Assembly: GCA_014281115.1 (NCBI GenBank)
Contig: JACONQ010000002.1
Coordinates: forward strand, 3,968,001-4,032,000
From: Laburnicola sp. R22_1
Lineage: Eukaryota > Ascomycota > Dothideomycetes > Pleosporales > Didymosphaeriaceae
DNA length: 64,000 nt
Direction: 5' to 3'
Shown here: one piece after another, positions 46,028-58,126 of the stretch
Layout of the letters: each line of letters opens with the position of its first letter
How positions within the stretch are numbered: position 1 is the stretch's first letter
Notes under the pieces: generated by a model
The model's input: the letters and a program-made list of their open reading frames with translations, nothing else
What the model was told of the DNA's origin: nothing
The model's database searches: none
Translations under genes and position numbers: made by a program

Positions 46028-48272
46028 TCATCGATGCAGCCCCGCACCAGTCTTAATCTCCCGCTTCATCTCTTCGAGCTTCTTGTGCATCTTGAGTAGA
46101 TCATTTCGTTGCGCCTCCGTCGGCGGTGTCACTGACTCTGTCAACTGCCAGTACAAGTTTTCATATTTTTTATAGTACTTCTGGAACTTTTGGCTCAACT
46201 CGACAGTCTGACGGAAACTGAGGCTAGGTAGCGATGGGGAGACTTGTGACGACGACGAGTCTCCCGGCGAGATCTGGGAGGTTTGCGGATAACAAGACGC
46301 GAGCGAGGTGTCAATGCTGGTGACTTTCCGAATCTTGGACGAGGGAGTCGAGGACGTGGAGGACTCATCGGACCTGCGCTTCAACGAGTTATGGCTAGAT
46401 GGTGTATTGCCGTTGAGTCGGCCATTGGTGCTGGTCGGTGTGTGGGTTGGAGTAGCGCGATCAACGTGAGGCTTCTTGACGGCGAGGTTGTGATTATGGA
46501 CATCGCTGTCGAGGTCATTCGCCTTGCGCTTTAGCGAGCGGTCGGAATTACCGGACGAGTTCTTCGCGGGAGAGGGAGCGCCAGACAAAGCTTTATGCAC
46601 AGGGTGGTTGTCCTCGAAGTCGCTAGCGTTGACAGGCGGAGAGGCGGAAAGAGGCGATGGGTTCTTCGGTTTGGTGTTGGCAGGCATTACGGGTTTGGTT
46701 GGCCTGGAGGGGCGATTCCTGTGAAGATCGCGAGCGGCCATCTTGGGCTTGACGCGGGAAGACGAAGCAGCGTCGGCGGCGGGTGCGACTTTCTTGGTGC
46801 GAATTTTGCTGGCGTCGGCAGGAGCGATGCGGTTGGAAGGCGCGACAGCGGAGGATTTCACGGTGGAGGTGGAGGTGGCATGGGGTGCGGGTGAGTTCTT
46901 TGCAGGCGCAGGTGAATCTCCCACCGCTTCCTTCACCGTCTTCCGCACTCGCTCCTTCGCCGTCTTCTTCGGCTTGACCTCTGCATCCTTGGCGTCCTTT
47001 GGCTTCTTCTCTACATCCCTCTCGACAGCCTTCTTGACTGCTGGCTTCTTCTCGTTCAGCTTCGGCATCTTGTGAAGCGGCGTTAAAGGCTTTTCGGGCG
47101 CCTTCACGTTGAGGCGAGAAAGGCACTTGCCTTGGCCTCGCTCCTCAGGTGGCAGGAGAATTTGCCAAAGCTTGTCTTCCTTTGACAAGCGGAGACGGTC
47201 AAACGACTTGATTGCACTGTTCACCGCCTGCTCTCGATCTTCAGACGTCTTGTACGGGAACTTCCAGGGATTTATTTCACGAAAGCACTTGTCAGTAAGC
47301 TGCCAGGCGTCATCTGCAGTGCGTTTGGCGATCTTGGGAAGGAGATCGCGCACGTTTGCTACCGAAGTCCGGCACGTTTCGGCCAGGTGAGAGTCTTTGG
47401 ACGGCTGCATGGCGAGCAGGTGAATGAGAGGAACACGGAGAGCAGTAAGAATCACATCATGGGCGCTGCCAGGTTGCGACGTGGGCGGCTTCTTCGTCAT
47501 GGGCGAGGAAGGAACGCTGCGCAGCGGAGACGCAGTGCCGGAAGGAGCGAGGCGGTGCGGCATGAAGCCCTTGGAGGGAATGCGGCGGTGGCCGGCATTC
47601 ATGTCACCGACGATGGTTCTACAGGACAGTGGTTGTCAGTCATGCGTCTACAAGCTATAGCAAAGCAGGGTGCGTGCAGTACAACAGAGGTCGTCTCCGT
47701 CTCGATGCCAAAGGTGGGCAGCCATGGGAACACCGGGGAGGCATACTTGTTGGCTTCCTTCATCTCCTTGACCGCCGCCATGCTGTTTCTCAGCTGCTCC
47801 AGCGCTGTGTCTACGCCCGCGGTTGCATGCTCCACCTTTTGCACGATAAGACTGTGGTTGATCAAGCTGGCGAAGTCGAGGGCATGCTCGCTCCCAGTCC
47901 CGCTGGAATGGTACAATTCATGTCTACTGCTCTCGGAGCTCGTCTGCAGCGTGTGCGTCGTGTCGCCGCATTTGAGTTGCTGTGGTTTTGTCAGCAAGGG
48001 TTGACGGTCGATTGCTCGAGCCCCGAGGCCAGGCGTGACAACGGCACTGACGCAGCTCTCACGAACATGTGGGGACGTACAGGAGTGCGTCCGAAGATGA
48101 TCTGCGGCGACTTCCCGGTCCGCACGCTCTCGAGAAGCTCGTCGACAATGTCCTGGGTCATGTCCACCTGCATTGCCTGGACGGGCGTCGGTTTGGCGAC
48201 CCTCGAGCCAATGTCGCTGTCCGGAGCGCCGAAGAGGGCAATGCCTCCTTCGGCGAGCAGCTGGGTGGCCAT
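46028..48272 (-). CDS. RNA polymerase II elongation factor ELL-like
   Basis: Three exons, 48272-48081, 47979-47747 and 47618-46028, give about 671 residues. The N-terminal ELL domain spans all exons: MATQLLAEGGIALFG, a region with VDELLESVRTGKSPQIIFGRTP, then after the introns HALDFASLINHSLIVQKVEHATAG and, in exon 3, LTALRVPLIHLLAMQPSKDSHLAETC with IAKRTADDAWQLTDKCFREI, the winged-helix part. The middle 250 residues are Lys/Ala/Pro/Ser-rich and disordered. The last 60 residues (YYKKYENLYWQLTESVTPPTEAQRNDLLKMHKKLEEMKREI) are the occludin/ELL C-terminal coiled coil. ELL proteins suppress Pol II pausing as part of elongation complexes. The exon joins are in frame and the start matches the family. 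Nuclear protein. Confidence 0.87.
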
Positions 48273-50708
48273 GGCGAGATGTGTGCAGCAAGGTGCGGGC
48301 AGCGGCGAGGAGAAGGCGGAATCAGGCAAAGGCGTGTTCTCGCACCCTGATGAGGTCAAGGGAAGCGATGCATGGAGAGAGCACCCAGGCACTCGGACAG
48401 CAGACACAGCAGCAAACGAGGACGAGAGGCAGCGTCCGTCAAAGGGGCTGGTGTGCTGGCGTGCTGGTGAAGGCAGAGACGAGCGGTGCTAGGTAGGAAT
48501 GAACAAAGGACTCGCAGCTCGGAGGACCGTCGGACCAGGTCAGACTGTCATAGCGCGATGGAGCCGGAATCGAGCGAGCAGGGTGGTGAAACGATTGGCT
48601 GTTACGAAGAGAATGAAGGTCAAGATGAGAAGTGGTTCACCGCACAGCGGATGTGTTTTGCTTGATGACAGCACAGCGGGATGCGGTGAAGGGAGTCGAG
48701 AGGGCAGAAGCACACAGACAGCTGGCCGGGTGGTGGGCAGGTGTTGGGCCAGGGTGCATTGGTGCCGGACGAGGGCGGTCGAGGCATAGGCTGTACTGGA
48801 GTCTAGCAGAGCGATTTCCGGTACGCCGGCTCTGGCTTTGGGGAGGGCAAATGCACGCAGAGGACGGCAGAGGCACGTCGTGCGACCTCGATCTGGCGCG
48901 GCGTCCATTCCATGCCCCCTCCGGGCAACACACGCCCTCGAGGGGGCCATGTATGTACAGATGGGCCATCATGGTATGTCTCGCTGCTCGAGGCGGATGA
49001 GGCTGGGACAGGCGCCGCCACGCACTCGGACTCGCTGACCGACGAGGCCGCGACCGCTCATCCATCAGCGGCTCCAGGGCTCCACCGCCCGCGCCCGCGG
49101 CCTCTTCCCAGGTCAGAAGGGGAGAGGGCGGCGGGGCGGCGTCGGCTGACCAGCACACTGAGCACCCTACTGCCTTCAGCCCGGCACTCCTGTCCGGCAG
49201 CGCGGTTCGCAGCGCCGATGTGTTGACTGCTCACACCCACAGGTGCTGCCACCGTGCTGATGCAGGCGGCCGCTCCTTTTTCGGGCAAGCGTCACGGCAG
49301 CCACGGCAGCCACGGCAGGGCAGGGCGCATCGAGCTAGGTCGAGCCAGCCCGTGCCTGCCAGCCCCGCAGTCTGCGGAAACTCCCACCCTGCCCTGCCCT
49401 GCCTGCCCTGCTTCGGCTGGTGGCTCGACCTCGCTGTCCCTCTCCCCTCTCCTCCCAACATGCTGCAGAGCCTGACCCGACCCGGAGCGGCGTGCGCCAT
49501 CGGCTCGACCACCAACAGCATCAGCCGCCATCTGTCTCTGCCTGTGCATGCGTAATCGCACCGGCAGCCACCTTGTCGTCGGCGTGCTCGTGCTCGTTCC
49601 CCTCCGCCTGCAGCGCGCCCGCCTGCACCCGCTTCTGGCAAACTCGCCATGCTCGCACAGGACTTGCCCCACGACAAACGCCCATCTATCGCACTCCCCT
49701 TCTGGAAAGCTTCCATCACGCCCCATAGCCACCCTGCCCCTTGACAGTGCTCTTGGCCTGGGCCGCCGCGGGGTACATAGATTGCCTCGCACACCAGCTA
49801 CACAGGGATGCACGGAGCGAGAAAACTCCACTCCGGTGCGACCATGCAGGAACCGTACAAGCCTCTGCTTCAGTGCCCACACCTCGCTGTCCATTGGGTC
49901 GACGTCGGGCCATCCTGCAGCACACACAGTGCCAACATGGAACTTGGATGCATCGCCGGACCTCCCTCTGCTTCCAGCTCACTAGATGTGTCAAATGTTA
50001 ATATACTAAATAAAGTCAGGCGCCGAGCTCGCTTCCACGTCTTCTCCAGAAAACCCCTCCACGAGTGTCGGTGCAGCCATCTAGCACCACACCACACTGC
50101 TGGCCCGTCTCACACTGCAGTCGTCGTTTGCCCCTTTAGTCTCGCTATAGTTGGCAGTTGCAAGTGCGCTCTCCGAGTCTCAGCCAAGTCAGTGCTTACT
50201 CAACCCTATACATAGGTAGATAAGTAGTTTATGCAGTTTACAAGAATTCAACATGGCATGTGGCAAACGTGGGGAAATAGTATTGCCTCTTCGAATAGGA
50301 TACGTAGGAATTGCGGACACACCAACAGCTCATGGCGCATTCCCATTCTGCATAGACAAGTAAGCAACGCAAGAACACCTTCACTGAACCGTTACATCCG
50401 AACTCCATGCCGTGCTATGCTGTCGCCATGCAGAGAATAAAGAAAAGAAATTCGCTGAAGTTGCAGCACTACTTGACTCCTCGGTCCAGCTCACATCAAT
50501 GCAGGCAATGGTAGAGAGGCACGGCATGCCACTGGTCGCACCGACTTGAGATGGGGGTCAAGAGACATTAACAACGAGCCAAGGGACTCACCCTCGCCGC
50601 CGACTGCCGAGGGAGCAAGAGGTGCCCAGTAATGCCAACGTAGACAGACGACCATGCTCGAAAGGCGGGCCAACGAGAAATGTCGTCTCTCAAGAGGCGT
50701 AAACCGCT
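48273..50708. other. 2.4-kb GC-rich region without supported gene
   Basis: Upstream of the ELL-like gene and downstream of the UBE2C-type gene, both on the minus strand. Many long open frames overlap on both strands (for example 49292-49927 on minus and 48499-49226 on plus), as expected from GC-rich, low-complexity sequence. None has a recognisable domain. It may include a long 5' UTR for the ELL-like gene. Confidence 0.4.
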
Positions 50709-51320
50709 TCAGACGCTAGCAGCATCGAGCTCCTCGGGCGTCTTGTGACGAGCAAGGACAAGACGCTTGAACTCCTCCATATCTTGATCCCAGAGCTCCG
50801 CAGCCTGGCCATTGAGCGGACTCGAGCTATAAAATCATTAGCATCCCTTTTACCCTCACCCTGAAAGCATACTCACTTGTTCGGCTCCCCCAACAAGCTC
50901 TGCAGACTCAACAGCACCGTTCCAATGTTGTACACGGCGCTCCACTTATCCTTCAGAATGTCCAGGCAGATCCTACCGCTGAAGTCGACGTTCGGGTGGT
51001 AGATGGGCGTCTTGAAGAGCACCTCCGGCGGCTCGTAGGGGTATGTCGAGCCGAATTTCATGCTGAGCTTGAAGACGAGGGAGGCGTAGGGTGTGGAGGT
51101 GGGGCCATCGATGGTGGCGGTCCAGCGCGTCATGTTTTCGTTGTCGGGGAAGGCGGTTATGCCGGGCGTGGGGTGCGTCATGATGTCCATGAGTTCCTTT
51201 TGCAGACTACGAGGAGTGCGTTAGCGAGATACGGGTTAGGTGGAGAGCAGGGAGAGAGAGGTACCGTTGAGCGACGGTTGCGCCGCCGCCATTCGTTCGA
51301 GCTCCGGTTGAAAGCGCCAT
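50709..51320 (-). CDS. ubc11: ubiquitin-conjugating enzyme, UBE2C/Ubc11 type
   Basis: Three exons, 51320-51265, 51206-50877 and 50826-50709, with introns of 58 and 50 bp, give 167 residues. The E2 fold has the HPN motif at residues 89-91 (IYHPNVDFSGRICLDIL) and the active-site Cys at about residue 99. The N terminus (MALSTGARTNGGGATVAQRLQKELMDIM) with GITAFPDNENMTRW and the C-terminal SSPLNGQAAELWD mark the UBE2C/UbcH10/Ubc11 group, which works with the anaphase-promoting complex to ubiquitinate mitotic cyclins and securin. The group's typical N-terminal extension is present but short. Nuclear and cytosolic, cell-cycle role expected. Confidence 0.93.
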
Positions 51321-52206
51321 TCTCACTCTCTGCCTTTCTTACTACTACTCGAGATTCCGCAGAAGAATAAGCTGTCGCACGAACACCGATGGCGGAATTG
51401 CAGACAAGTCGAAAGAAGCAGAGAATTAGAGGCGTAAACGGGTCGTGGTGAGGAGAAGTCGAGATGTTTTGTGCTCGAGACGAAGTCTGGTGTTGTTTAC
51501 GCTCGCGCCCTCACCCCGGCACGTGCACGTTTCCGCTCGTACTACGAGCCCCACCAATCGATGCGCGTCAGGCTCGCGACATCCGAAACCATGTTGCGTC
51601 GCGTACCTTGTTTCCTGGACGGCTCCACCTATCTTAGCGTACGGTAGGTAGGAATGTTGTCCCAGGTCGAACAAAGCTCAGTAAAAGAACGACGAAGGGA
51701 GCCCACACCTATAACAGAGGACAAGCTTACGAAAACCCTTCAGATTCCCGTCTCCTAAACAGCGTTTAATAGATACATCACATAGCTCGTCATCGAACAA
51801 GGACGTCGGCTTCCTTGACCAGAAAGGCGATGATGGGGGGTTGAGCTGGATGCAATGCTTCGACTATAAGGGGCAATGGAGTTCGGAGCACACGAATAGG
51901 AGACAGTGTAGGAATTCCGAATGGGTGTTTTATGGAACGAGGTGTCGAGAGTACAGTTGTATGGATCAATGGAACATGGATATGAGCCTACTCAACTTCA
52001 ATCTCCCGTCTGTTGCCGTTGGCCAATCTTCGCTCTAGACTACACCTCAAGACCCTCTTCTCCTTTGCAATCCCCACTCCTTTCAATCGATCATCATCGT
52101 CATCCTAATACACCTCGCAGAGCTGGTACACAGAAAAAAAGGTTATAGCTAGATTTTCTTTTGCCATAGTATAGTTGCGGGATGCAGCTTTGTTCACAAA
52201 AAAAAC
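51321..52206. other. intergenic, about 890 bp
   Basis: Upstream of the UBE2C-type gene; no family-like frame. It should contain that gene's promoter. Confidence 0.4.
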
Positions 52207-52848
52207 TCAATACACTGCCCAATGATACCCACCTTCCTCTTCTTCCACTGCGACAAGGCACTCCTCCCCATTTAAAGTCAACCCCTGTTCATCGTCCTCG
52301 GTCCAGTCCCACGGCCCTACAATATGCTCGCGTGCCACAGCTCGAGGTCCATAACGCAGCTCTCGCGTTTTCTTATCCGCGAAAATTCAGTTCAACTTGG
52401 GTTTCGTAGCTGCAGATTTACCCTTAGGTTCCGAAGAACCGGACGGCACGGTGCTGACGAGATCGAGAACTGGACGCTCGGGTATAGGGCGATGCGGCAG
52501 GTCATTTGCTGGGAATGGTAGATAAAATCCCGTGAACGGATGCGATGTTGGGTTACCCTTCGGGCCTTCCTTCGGAAGCATGGTATGCGGGTCTTTGGGC
52601 CAAAGTCGCAGCTGTCCCATTACATCTTATGTCAGCACACTCACATGCACTAATCAAGAAGCGCATGTCATACCTTTCCATCCCTCAGCACCACAATAGC
52701 GTCATGCATCTCAGAACACGTCGAGATGAAATGGCGCCTGACTCTCTTCCGACTCGGCTTCTTCGTCAAGCAGACGTTGCTGGTGGACGGCTTCGGAGGC
52801 GCCAATGGCGGTGGGAATCGCTGTTAATGTGAGGAGATCGAGGACCAT
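52207..52848 (-). pseudogene. broken copy of a conserved ascomycete hypothetical protein
   Basis: The pieces line up with a small protein family I recognise from many ascomycetes but which has no assigned function: exon 1 from ATG 52848 (MVLDLLTLTAIPTAIG ... PFHLDVF), then EMHDAIVVLRDGK, an intron at 52673-52612, LRLWPKDPHTMLPKEGP, HPFTGFYLPFP, and finally ADKKTRELRYGPRA, GPWDWTEDDEQGLTLNGEE and VAVEEEEGGYHWAVY ending at 52207. Two lesions break it: about two bases are missing after DVF near 52703 (a Cys codon is expected), and codon TGA at 52387-52389 stands where relatives have Trp (LNW). Everything else is well kept, so loss is recent or the lesions are sequencing errors. A truncated 124-residue-type product is the alternative. 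Confidence 0.65.
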
Positions 52849-53505
52849 TGTATTGCGGGTTATGGAATTCGAGCGGGTTGGAGGGGGTGTACTGCGACAT
52901 GGTTGCAAGCTTGGAAGATGAGTTGGGGTGCACTTTCAAGAGTGGGATGGGACAATGCTGTCATAGGTCATGACCGCCACTTGGAGCTTGGCCATTCCGA
53001 GCTTGGCGCTAAAGCGGGCCACGCGTGACAGTAGTGTGGACTTCATCCGAGGGCCTAGCGGAGCTGGCGGCGACAGGCTCCCACTATGAATAACAATTAA
53101 TAGATGAAATATCAAGCCAGAGCGGAGTCACGTACAGCAAACGAGTCTCGGAATTGCTGATGATACATGGGAATGATGCGTTCGTTCCGATCCTGGCATC
53201 TTGCAAGACGGTTGTTACCTACCATAGGTAAGGTAGAGCTGAACATGCTGACGCCCCAATACAAGCAAAAGGAAATTTCCATTCGACAAATTTTTCGAGG
53301 ACTCGCCGTGAAACAAGTGTATACTCGTTCCCCTATTACGATATTTATGTTCTAACTGAAGGAAGTGAAGATCGTTTATTGTTCACTCATCCGAGACGGG
53401 CTAAAGCCACCAACAACGCGGCCACATGAATGACTAAGCACCGACTGCCACCACCTGTCTTCCACGACGTTTCTCCCTGGCGAGACCTCCCACAGTCGAA
53501 CAACA
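52849..53505. other. divergent intergenic region, 657 bp
   Basis: Between the broken gene (-) and the DnaJ gene (+). No gene seen. Confidence 0.4.
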
Positions 53506-54662
53506 ATGGCAAGCGCAAACTTCTCCTGGGACACACTGGGTCCGTTCCTTATCTGGCAGTTCCTCATACCGTTTGTATGTTATGCCACCTCAAGCCTTTT
53601 TACTCATGGCTAATTGCGACGCAGGTAGCATCCCGGGTTCAAACCGTCCTCTACTCCATCTTCATTCGCGCCGGCGACCCAAAACCCACCCCAGGCTCCC
53701 CGCGATACATCAAGCACCGCCGTCAGATCCTCATCGCGACATACCTCGCCTACTTCGCTTTCACCATTTACGAGGTAGACTTCAATCTACAGAAGTCGAG
53801 CAATGCATATAATGACCTTGGTGTGCCCTTCGACGTCACCGAAAGTACCTTGCAATCGCGCTTCCGCAAGCTCACGATCAAGTACCACCCGGATAAAGTT
53901 TCACCACGAGACAGAGACGGTGCGAACGACTTCTACGTGCACTTGAAACAGGCACGGGACATCATACTGGATCCGGCGAAGAGGTGGGCATACGATCGAT
54001 TCGGGCCGGATGGTCTTAGGCAGTGTGCGAAATGCCTCACTGTGAAGGAGTATACGGACAATGCGCTCGTCGTTGCATTGGGAACCTACGGTGCGCTCAT
54101 CGCATTTTTGATCGGCGCAAACGCGCTAGGATTCCTCAAAGACGGCGCGTACTGGCGATACCTCGCTATCATAGCCGTTGCAACATTTGACGTACGCACG
54201 GCAATGCGTCCAGACCACCCACCCTTCCTAACAAAGTGGCTAAACCCATTTGTAACATCCCTACACCTGCGCCCTGCGTACCTCCCCTTCCAGCTCACCA
54301 TGATCATAAAGAAAGCTTCCATCTCCGCCGCACAATTCCTCGGCCTTTTGATCCCGATATACCGTGACGACCCCCTAAAGCCACTCAAGGCCACCGACGA
54401 CTCGGAAGAAGCACGTCACAAGCAACTGGACCGACTCGATGCCGTGCTACAGGCGTCCAATGGGGACGTGACGCGGATCTTGGAGCTTGAGAGCATTCCA
54501 TTTCGGGAGAATGAGCGGGCGAAGAGCGAGTTGAGAGAGGCAATGAAGAAGTGGATGGTGCAGAATGTGGTACATCAGGAGAAAGAAGTGAGGAATGCGA
54601 TTGGCCAGAGTATTGGGATGAGGAGGACTGGGGCGCCGCATGGGGCGCATGGGACGAAGTAA
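53506..54662 (+). CDS. membrane-bound DnaJ-domain protein
   Basis: Exons 53506-53574 and 53625-54662 give 368 residues; the intron (50 bp) joins LIPF to VASRVQTV. A longer open frame from 53430 reads through the intron and is not the real start. An N-terminal hydrophobic segment (LGPFLIWQFLIPFVASRV) and a second near residues 57-72 (ILIATYLAYFAFTIYE) precede the J domain at about 85-150, with HPD at residues 111-113 (IKYHPDKV) and RWAYDRFGPDGL. After it come two more hydrophobic stretches (LVVALGTYGALIAFLIG; YLAIIAVATF) and a charged C terminus. The layout suggests an ER membrane co-chaperone that recruits Hsp70. No specific orthologue name is claimed. Confidence 0.87.
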
Positions 54663-55030
54663 CTGATAAGATACCCTTTTACAGCTTTATAAGGACATTG
54701 TCGAATTGACCTTTCTACCTATGCATGGCTTGTCAAGTGAGATGTCCAAGCGTAGGCCTTGCGGTGTCGTTGCGTAGCATGATGAACACTAAAGAAAGCG
54801 TGCTATGAATGAACTCGGATGCAATTTGCTGGATACTTACGACTCTTGTTTGTAATGGGGTAAGACTTGGTCCTAGAAAAGCGAGATTGGCACCGGGAAT
54901 TGGAGAAGAGTAGCTTTGAACATTCGCCAGGATACGAACATTGGCTAGGATATTGGTGCCCAGCAGGACTACGTGTAATACTTAGTTGTGCATAGTTTCA
55001 TGTTCCGTCCGAGCAGTAAATGGTGTTATC
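54663..55030. other. convergent 3' intergenic region
   Basis: 368 bp between the stops of the DnaJ gene (+) and the Kelch gene (-). No feature recognised beyond presumed 3' UTRs. Confidence 0.4.
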
Positions 55031-56116
55031 CTAGAAAGAAAGCACCCACGCATCCATGAGCCGCTCGTTGTTCTCACCTAGGCCCCCATGTACCACTACA
55101 CTGTCGTTGACCGCTGCAGCTTTGACAACGTCGGCATCGAACCAACCACGCGGATCCGGCATGCCATCACTGCCAGTCGGTTCCAGCTTGGTCCACCAGT
55201 TCTCTGTGATGTCGTAGATCCAGACATCGGCAAGCATCTTGCCGGCGCCTGCATGGCCTAGCGATGAGGGATCCCGCTCACCGAACAAAGTGAGCAGCTT
55301 GTCCTTCTGGGCAATCCGAACAGGCAACAATGTGCAGACACTGCGCGGCTCAGGACCATTGTTTCCATCGGCCTTGAATGTCTCGGTCGACCAGGTATTG
55401 GAGGCAACGTCGAATGCATCGATGCTGCCGCCCTGCTCCGTGCTGCCATCAAAGCCATTCATCCTGTAAATCTTTCCGCCGCTGTATGCAATCGATGTGC
55501 CGCCACGCTGCGGAGCAGGGGCGTCGGCCGCCTGTGTCCATGTCTTGGTGGCTACGTCAAACTTCCAAAGGTCGGACAGGCGGCCCTTTTCGGGGCATCC
55601 GGCGTGGATGAAGAAGGCGCTTTTGCCGTCGCTGGTAGCGCAGTGGTAGCTACGAGCGGGTGGGTAGGGCTTTGACGCGTCGGCGGGCTTGAGCAACGAC
55701 CACGAGACTTGTGCGGGGTCGAAACTCCACACGGCGCCGTGCTCCTCGACAGGCGCCATGTCGGTTCCGCCGCGGCCAGAGAAGATGTACATTCTGCCAT
55801 TGATGACGGCGGAGGCACTGCCTACTCGAGGGCTGGGGGCTGTGGCGGCCGATCTGGTCTGGAGCTTGGGTGCATCTGCGCTGTCGTGGTGAGCGAAGCA
55901 GCCAAGGGCAGCAGGAGCGAGGCGGCGCATACTTGGAGGCAGAGACAAGACATCGACTTGGTCGTCGACAGGTTGGCGGGGCTGCACTTCGCCGCCGAAG
56001 ATGTAGGCTGTGTTGTCAATGACTGAAAGCACCTGCGAGGATCTGCGCAGACGCTCTGCGGCCACCAGGCGCGACCAGGTGCCGTTGAGCTTCCACACAG
56101 GCCTGCTGACGGGCAT
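55031..56116 (-). CDS. Kelch-repeat protein
   Basis: A single exon of 361 residues from ATG 56116. Repeated Kelch blades are visible: SVIDNTAYIFGGEV, SAVINGRMYIFSGRGG with VWSFDPAQVSWSLL, CATSDGKSAFFIHAGC with LWKFDVATKTWTQ, IAYSGGKIYRMNGFDG with IDAFDVASNTWSTE, LLTLFGERDP with VWIYDITENWWTKL, and VNDSVVVHGGLGE with AWVLSF closing the ring. This makes about six blades, a complete beta-propeller. No BTB, F-box or signal peptide is seen, so it is a soluble propeller of unknown partner, comparable to fungal galactose-oxidase/Kelch-fold proteins. The gene is the last intact one before the TA-rich block, only about 160 bp from its edge. Confidence 0.88.
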   Translation of the reverse strand: MPVSRPVWKLNGTWSRLVAAERLRRSSQVLSVIDNTAYIFGGEVQPRQPVDDQVDVLSLPPSMRRLAPAALGCFAHHDSADAPKLQTRSAATAPSPRVGSASAVINGRMYIFSGRGGTDMAPVEEHGAVWSFDPAQVSWSLLKPADASKPYPPARSYHCATSDGKSAFFIHAGCPEKGRLSDLWKFDVATKTWTQAADAPAPQRGGTSIAYSGGKIYRMNGFDGSTEQGGSIDAFDVASNTWSTETFKADGNNGPEPRSVCTLLPVRIAQKDKLLTLFGERDPSSLGHAGAGKMLADVWIYDITENWWTKLEPTGSDGMPDPRGWFDADVVKAAAVNDSVVVHGGLGENNERLMDAWVLSF

Positions 56117-57756
56117 GCTGGACGGTCAGAGAATGAGGTGTTGTTCGTATGCAAATCACGACGGAGACTGCGGATCAATTCTTGACTGGCTCCGGGAGCA
56201 CCTTGGTGAATGCAAGTGGCGTCAAGGCAAAGCCAGAGAGACCGCGCTAGGGCGTGTTCGGTTCCGTCGTTAGTTTGAGCGTCAGTTTCGTTAGGTAATC
56301 GCCAAGTAAGCCGCCGAGCGCATAGGGGGATATTTTAACAGCGCCTTAGCTAACTAGGCGTTATCTAAAAGTAGCTATTTAGCTAGTAAAAATCTAGTCT
56401 TAGATACTAGTTTATCCTTTTATTTACCTTAAGTTATATCTTCTAAGTTTAAATTTATTTTTTGTTAAAATTATATTATAAACGCCTACTCCCTATTACT
56501 AACTTATTAAGCGCTTTACCTAAAAGAGCCTTTTATTCTTAATACTACTATATAGCTTCTAGAAAAGTTTAATAGCTAGTTTAATAATATTTTAGCTAGA
56601 AACGCTATTACTAAGTCCTATGTCTAATTTTATTAAGTTAAGAAAGGTTCTTTAGAGCTCCTTATAGCTAAAGACGCTACTTAACACCCTATAATACCAA
56701 ACTAATAAAAGTAAAAGAGTAAATAATAATTTTAAGCTATAGGTATAAGTATATATACTAAAAGAGATATATAAGGTCTTTAGTAAGCTATTAACTATAT
56801 AGTAAGTTAAGATAAAAGTTAATACCTATAAGAAGAAGTAAAAAGTTTAAGTAGATTTTATATAGTAGTTTAGCTTTTTAGTAAATAATAGTATTATTAT
56901 TACTAATAGCCTAGTGCTTAAGTAGTACTTTAACGCCTATAAAAAGGCTTAAAAGTATTATAAAAAGTCTCTTAAATTTGCTAATAAACTTTGTAATCTT
57001 TTTATAAGTTTTATAGCTACTAAAAAGAACTCTACTATTATTAATAACTTAATTAATAGGTGTTAATCTAAACTGACTAAGTTAATTAAGTAGAATAGTG
57101 TTAATAGCTTATTAAGTACACAGTGTAAGTATGCGACAACTTAGTTAAGAACTTTAAAAAGGTAACTAAGAAAGATAATATTAAAGAACTATATAGGTAG
57201 AAAAATTAGCTAGTTATTAGACTAAATTAGAGACTTTATTACCTTTCTTAATAGGGACTATTAGTAGAAGGCTATTTTATTATTTATAAACAACTATTTA
57301 GCGCTTAAAAACCTACTAAAGTTTACTATATTTAATAATTTTAAAAATAATTTTACTACTTAATTATTTATAAATATAAAGTTACGTAGCGTATAAAAGG
57401 TATAGGTAAGGTTAAGAATTAATCTACTTATTAGTTAGCCTTTATATACCTATCTAATAGGCTGCGTAAAATTATATAAGTAAAGTAGAAAAAGTAAATT
57501 AAAACTTAGAGCTAATATAAAGATCTTAACTCTATACTAAAACTAATAATAGTAGCCTATACGTAATATTTTAGTTTATAGAGTTATTATCCTTTACTTA
57601 TTTAAAGCACTTTTTATAGTACTTTTATTCTACTAAAACTAAAATTTACTTATAAGATTTATAGTTTTTATAAAATTTACTATAATATACTATAATTTAT
57701 AGTAAATCCTATCGCTTTTTTTGTAATCACTACCTTTTTTACGCTCTTTTTAATTA

Positions 57757-57846
57757 CTAAGCAGGGGGCTCTACTTTTTTAGTTATGTTATTTAAGATAA
57801 AAGCCTTTGTTGTGCTACCCCTAGGTAGTTAATATAATGCCACATA
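57757..57846 (+). mobile_element. SINE-like repeat copy in RIP block
   Basis: Starts CTAAGCAGGGGGCTCT and ends near AATGCCACATAG. It aligns along its length with the copies at 18670 and 59811 with scattered C-to-T and G-to-A differences. The 20 bases before it (TTTTTACGCTCTTTTTAATTA) resemble those before the 59811 copy, so the element may be longer than 91 bp at its 5' end. Confidence 0.7.
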
Positions 57847-57961
57847 GTAAATCTTATAATATAGGCATAATAACCTATACTAGTATACTTTTTTAACTTC
57901 TTAATACTAAAGCTCTATTATTACTTAGCACTAGGCTAGTAAATAGGTTTAGGGTACCCAG

Positions 57962-58126
57962 CTTAGGTATAGGGTTGGGTTAGAGTCGCATAGACCCTAG
58001 GTATAGGTTAGGTTAGGGTCGTATAGACCCTAGATATAGGTTAAGTTAGGTTGTATAGAATCCTAAGTATAGGTTAGGTTAGGTTGTATAGACTTCTAGA
58101 TATAGATTAGATTAAAGTACCTATTA
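57962..58126 (+). repeat. 33-bp minisatellite, five units, telomere-like motif
   Basis: Five consecutive units of exactly 33 bp start at 57962, 57995, 58028, 58061 and 58094. Each has GGTATAGGTTAGGTTAGG-like sequence and ends TATAGA (the last unit is degraded). Differences between units are mainly transitions. Confidence 0.8.

Noticed and set aside
48499..49985. Several long overlapping open frames on both strands
   Set aside because: GC-rich sequence gives long stop-free frames by chance. Composition is Arg/Ala/Pro-rich in all frames and no domain or splice pattern is consistent.
53430..53505. Longer N terminus for the DnaJ protein
   Set aside because: That frame reads through the first intron. 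The 23-codon first exon from ATG 53506 gives a proper hydrophobic N terminus and canonical splice sites.
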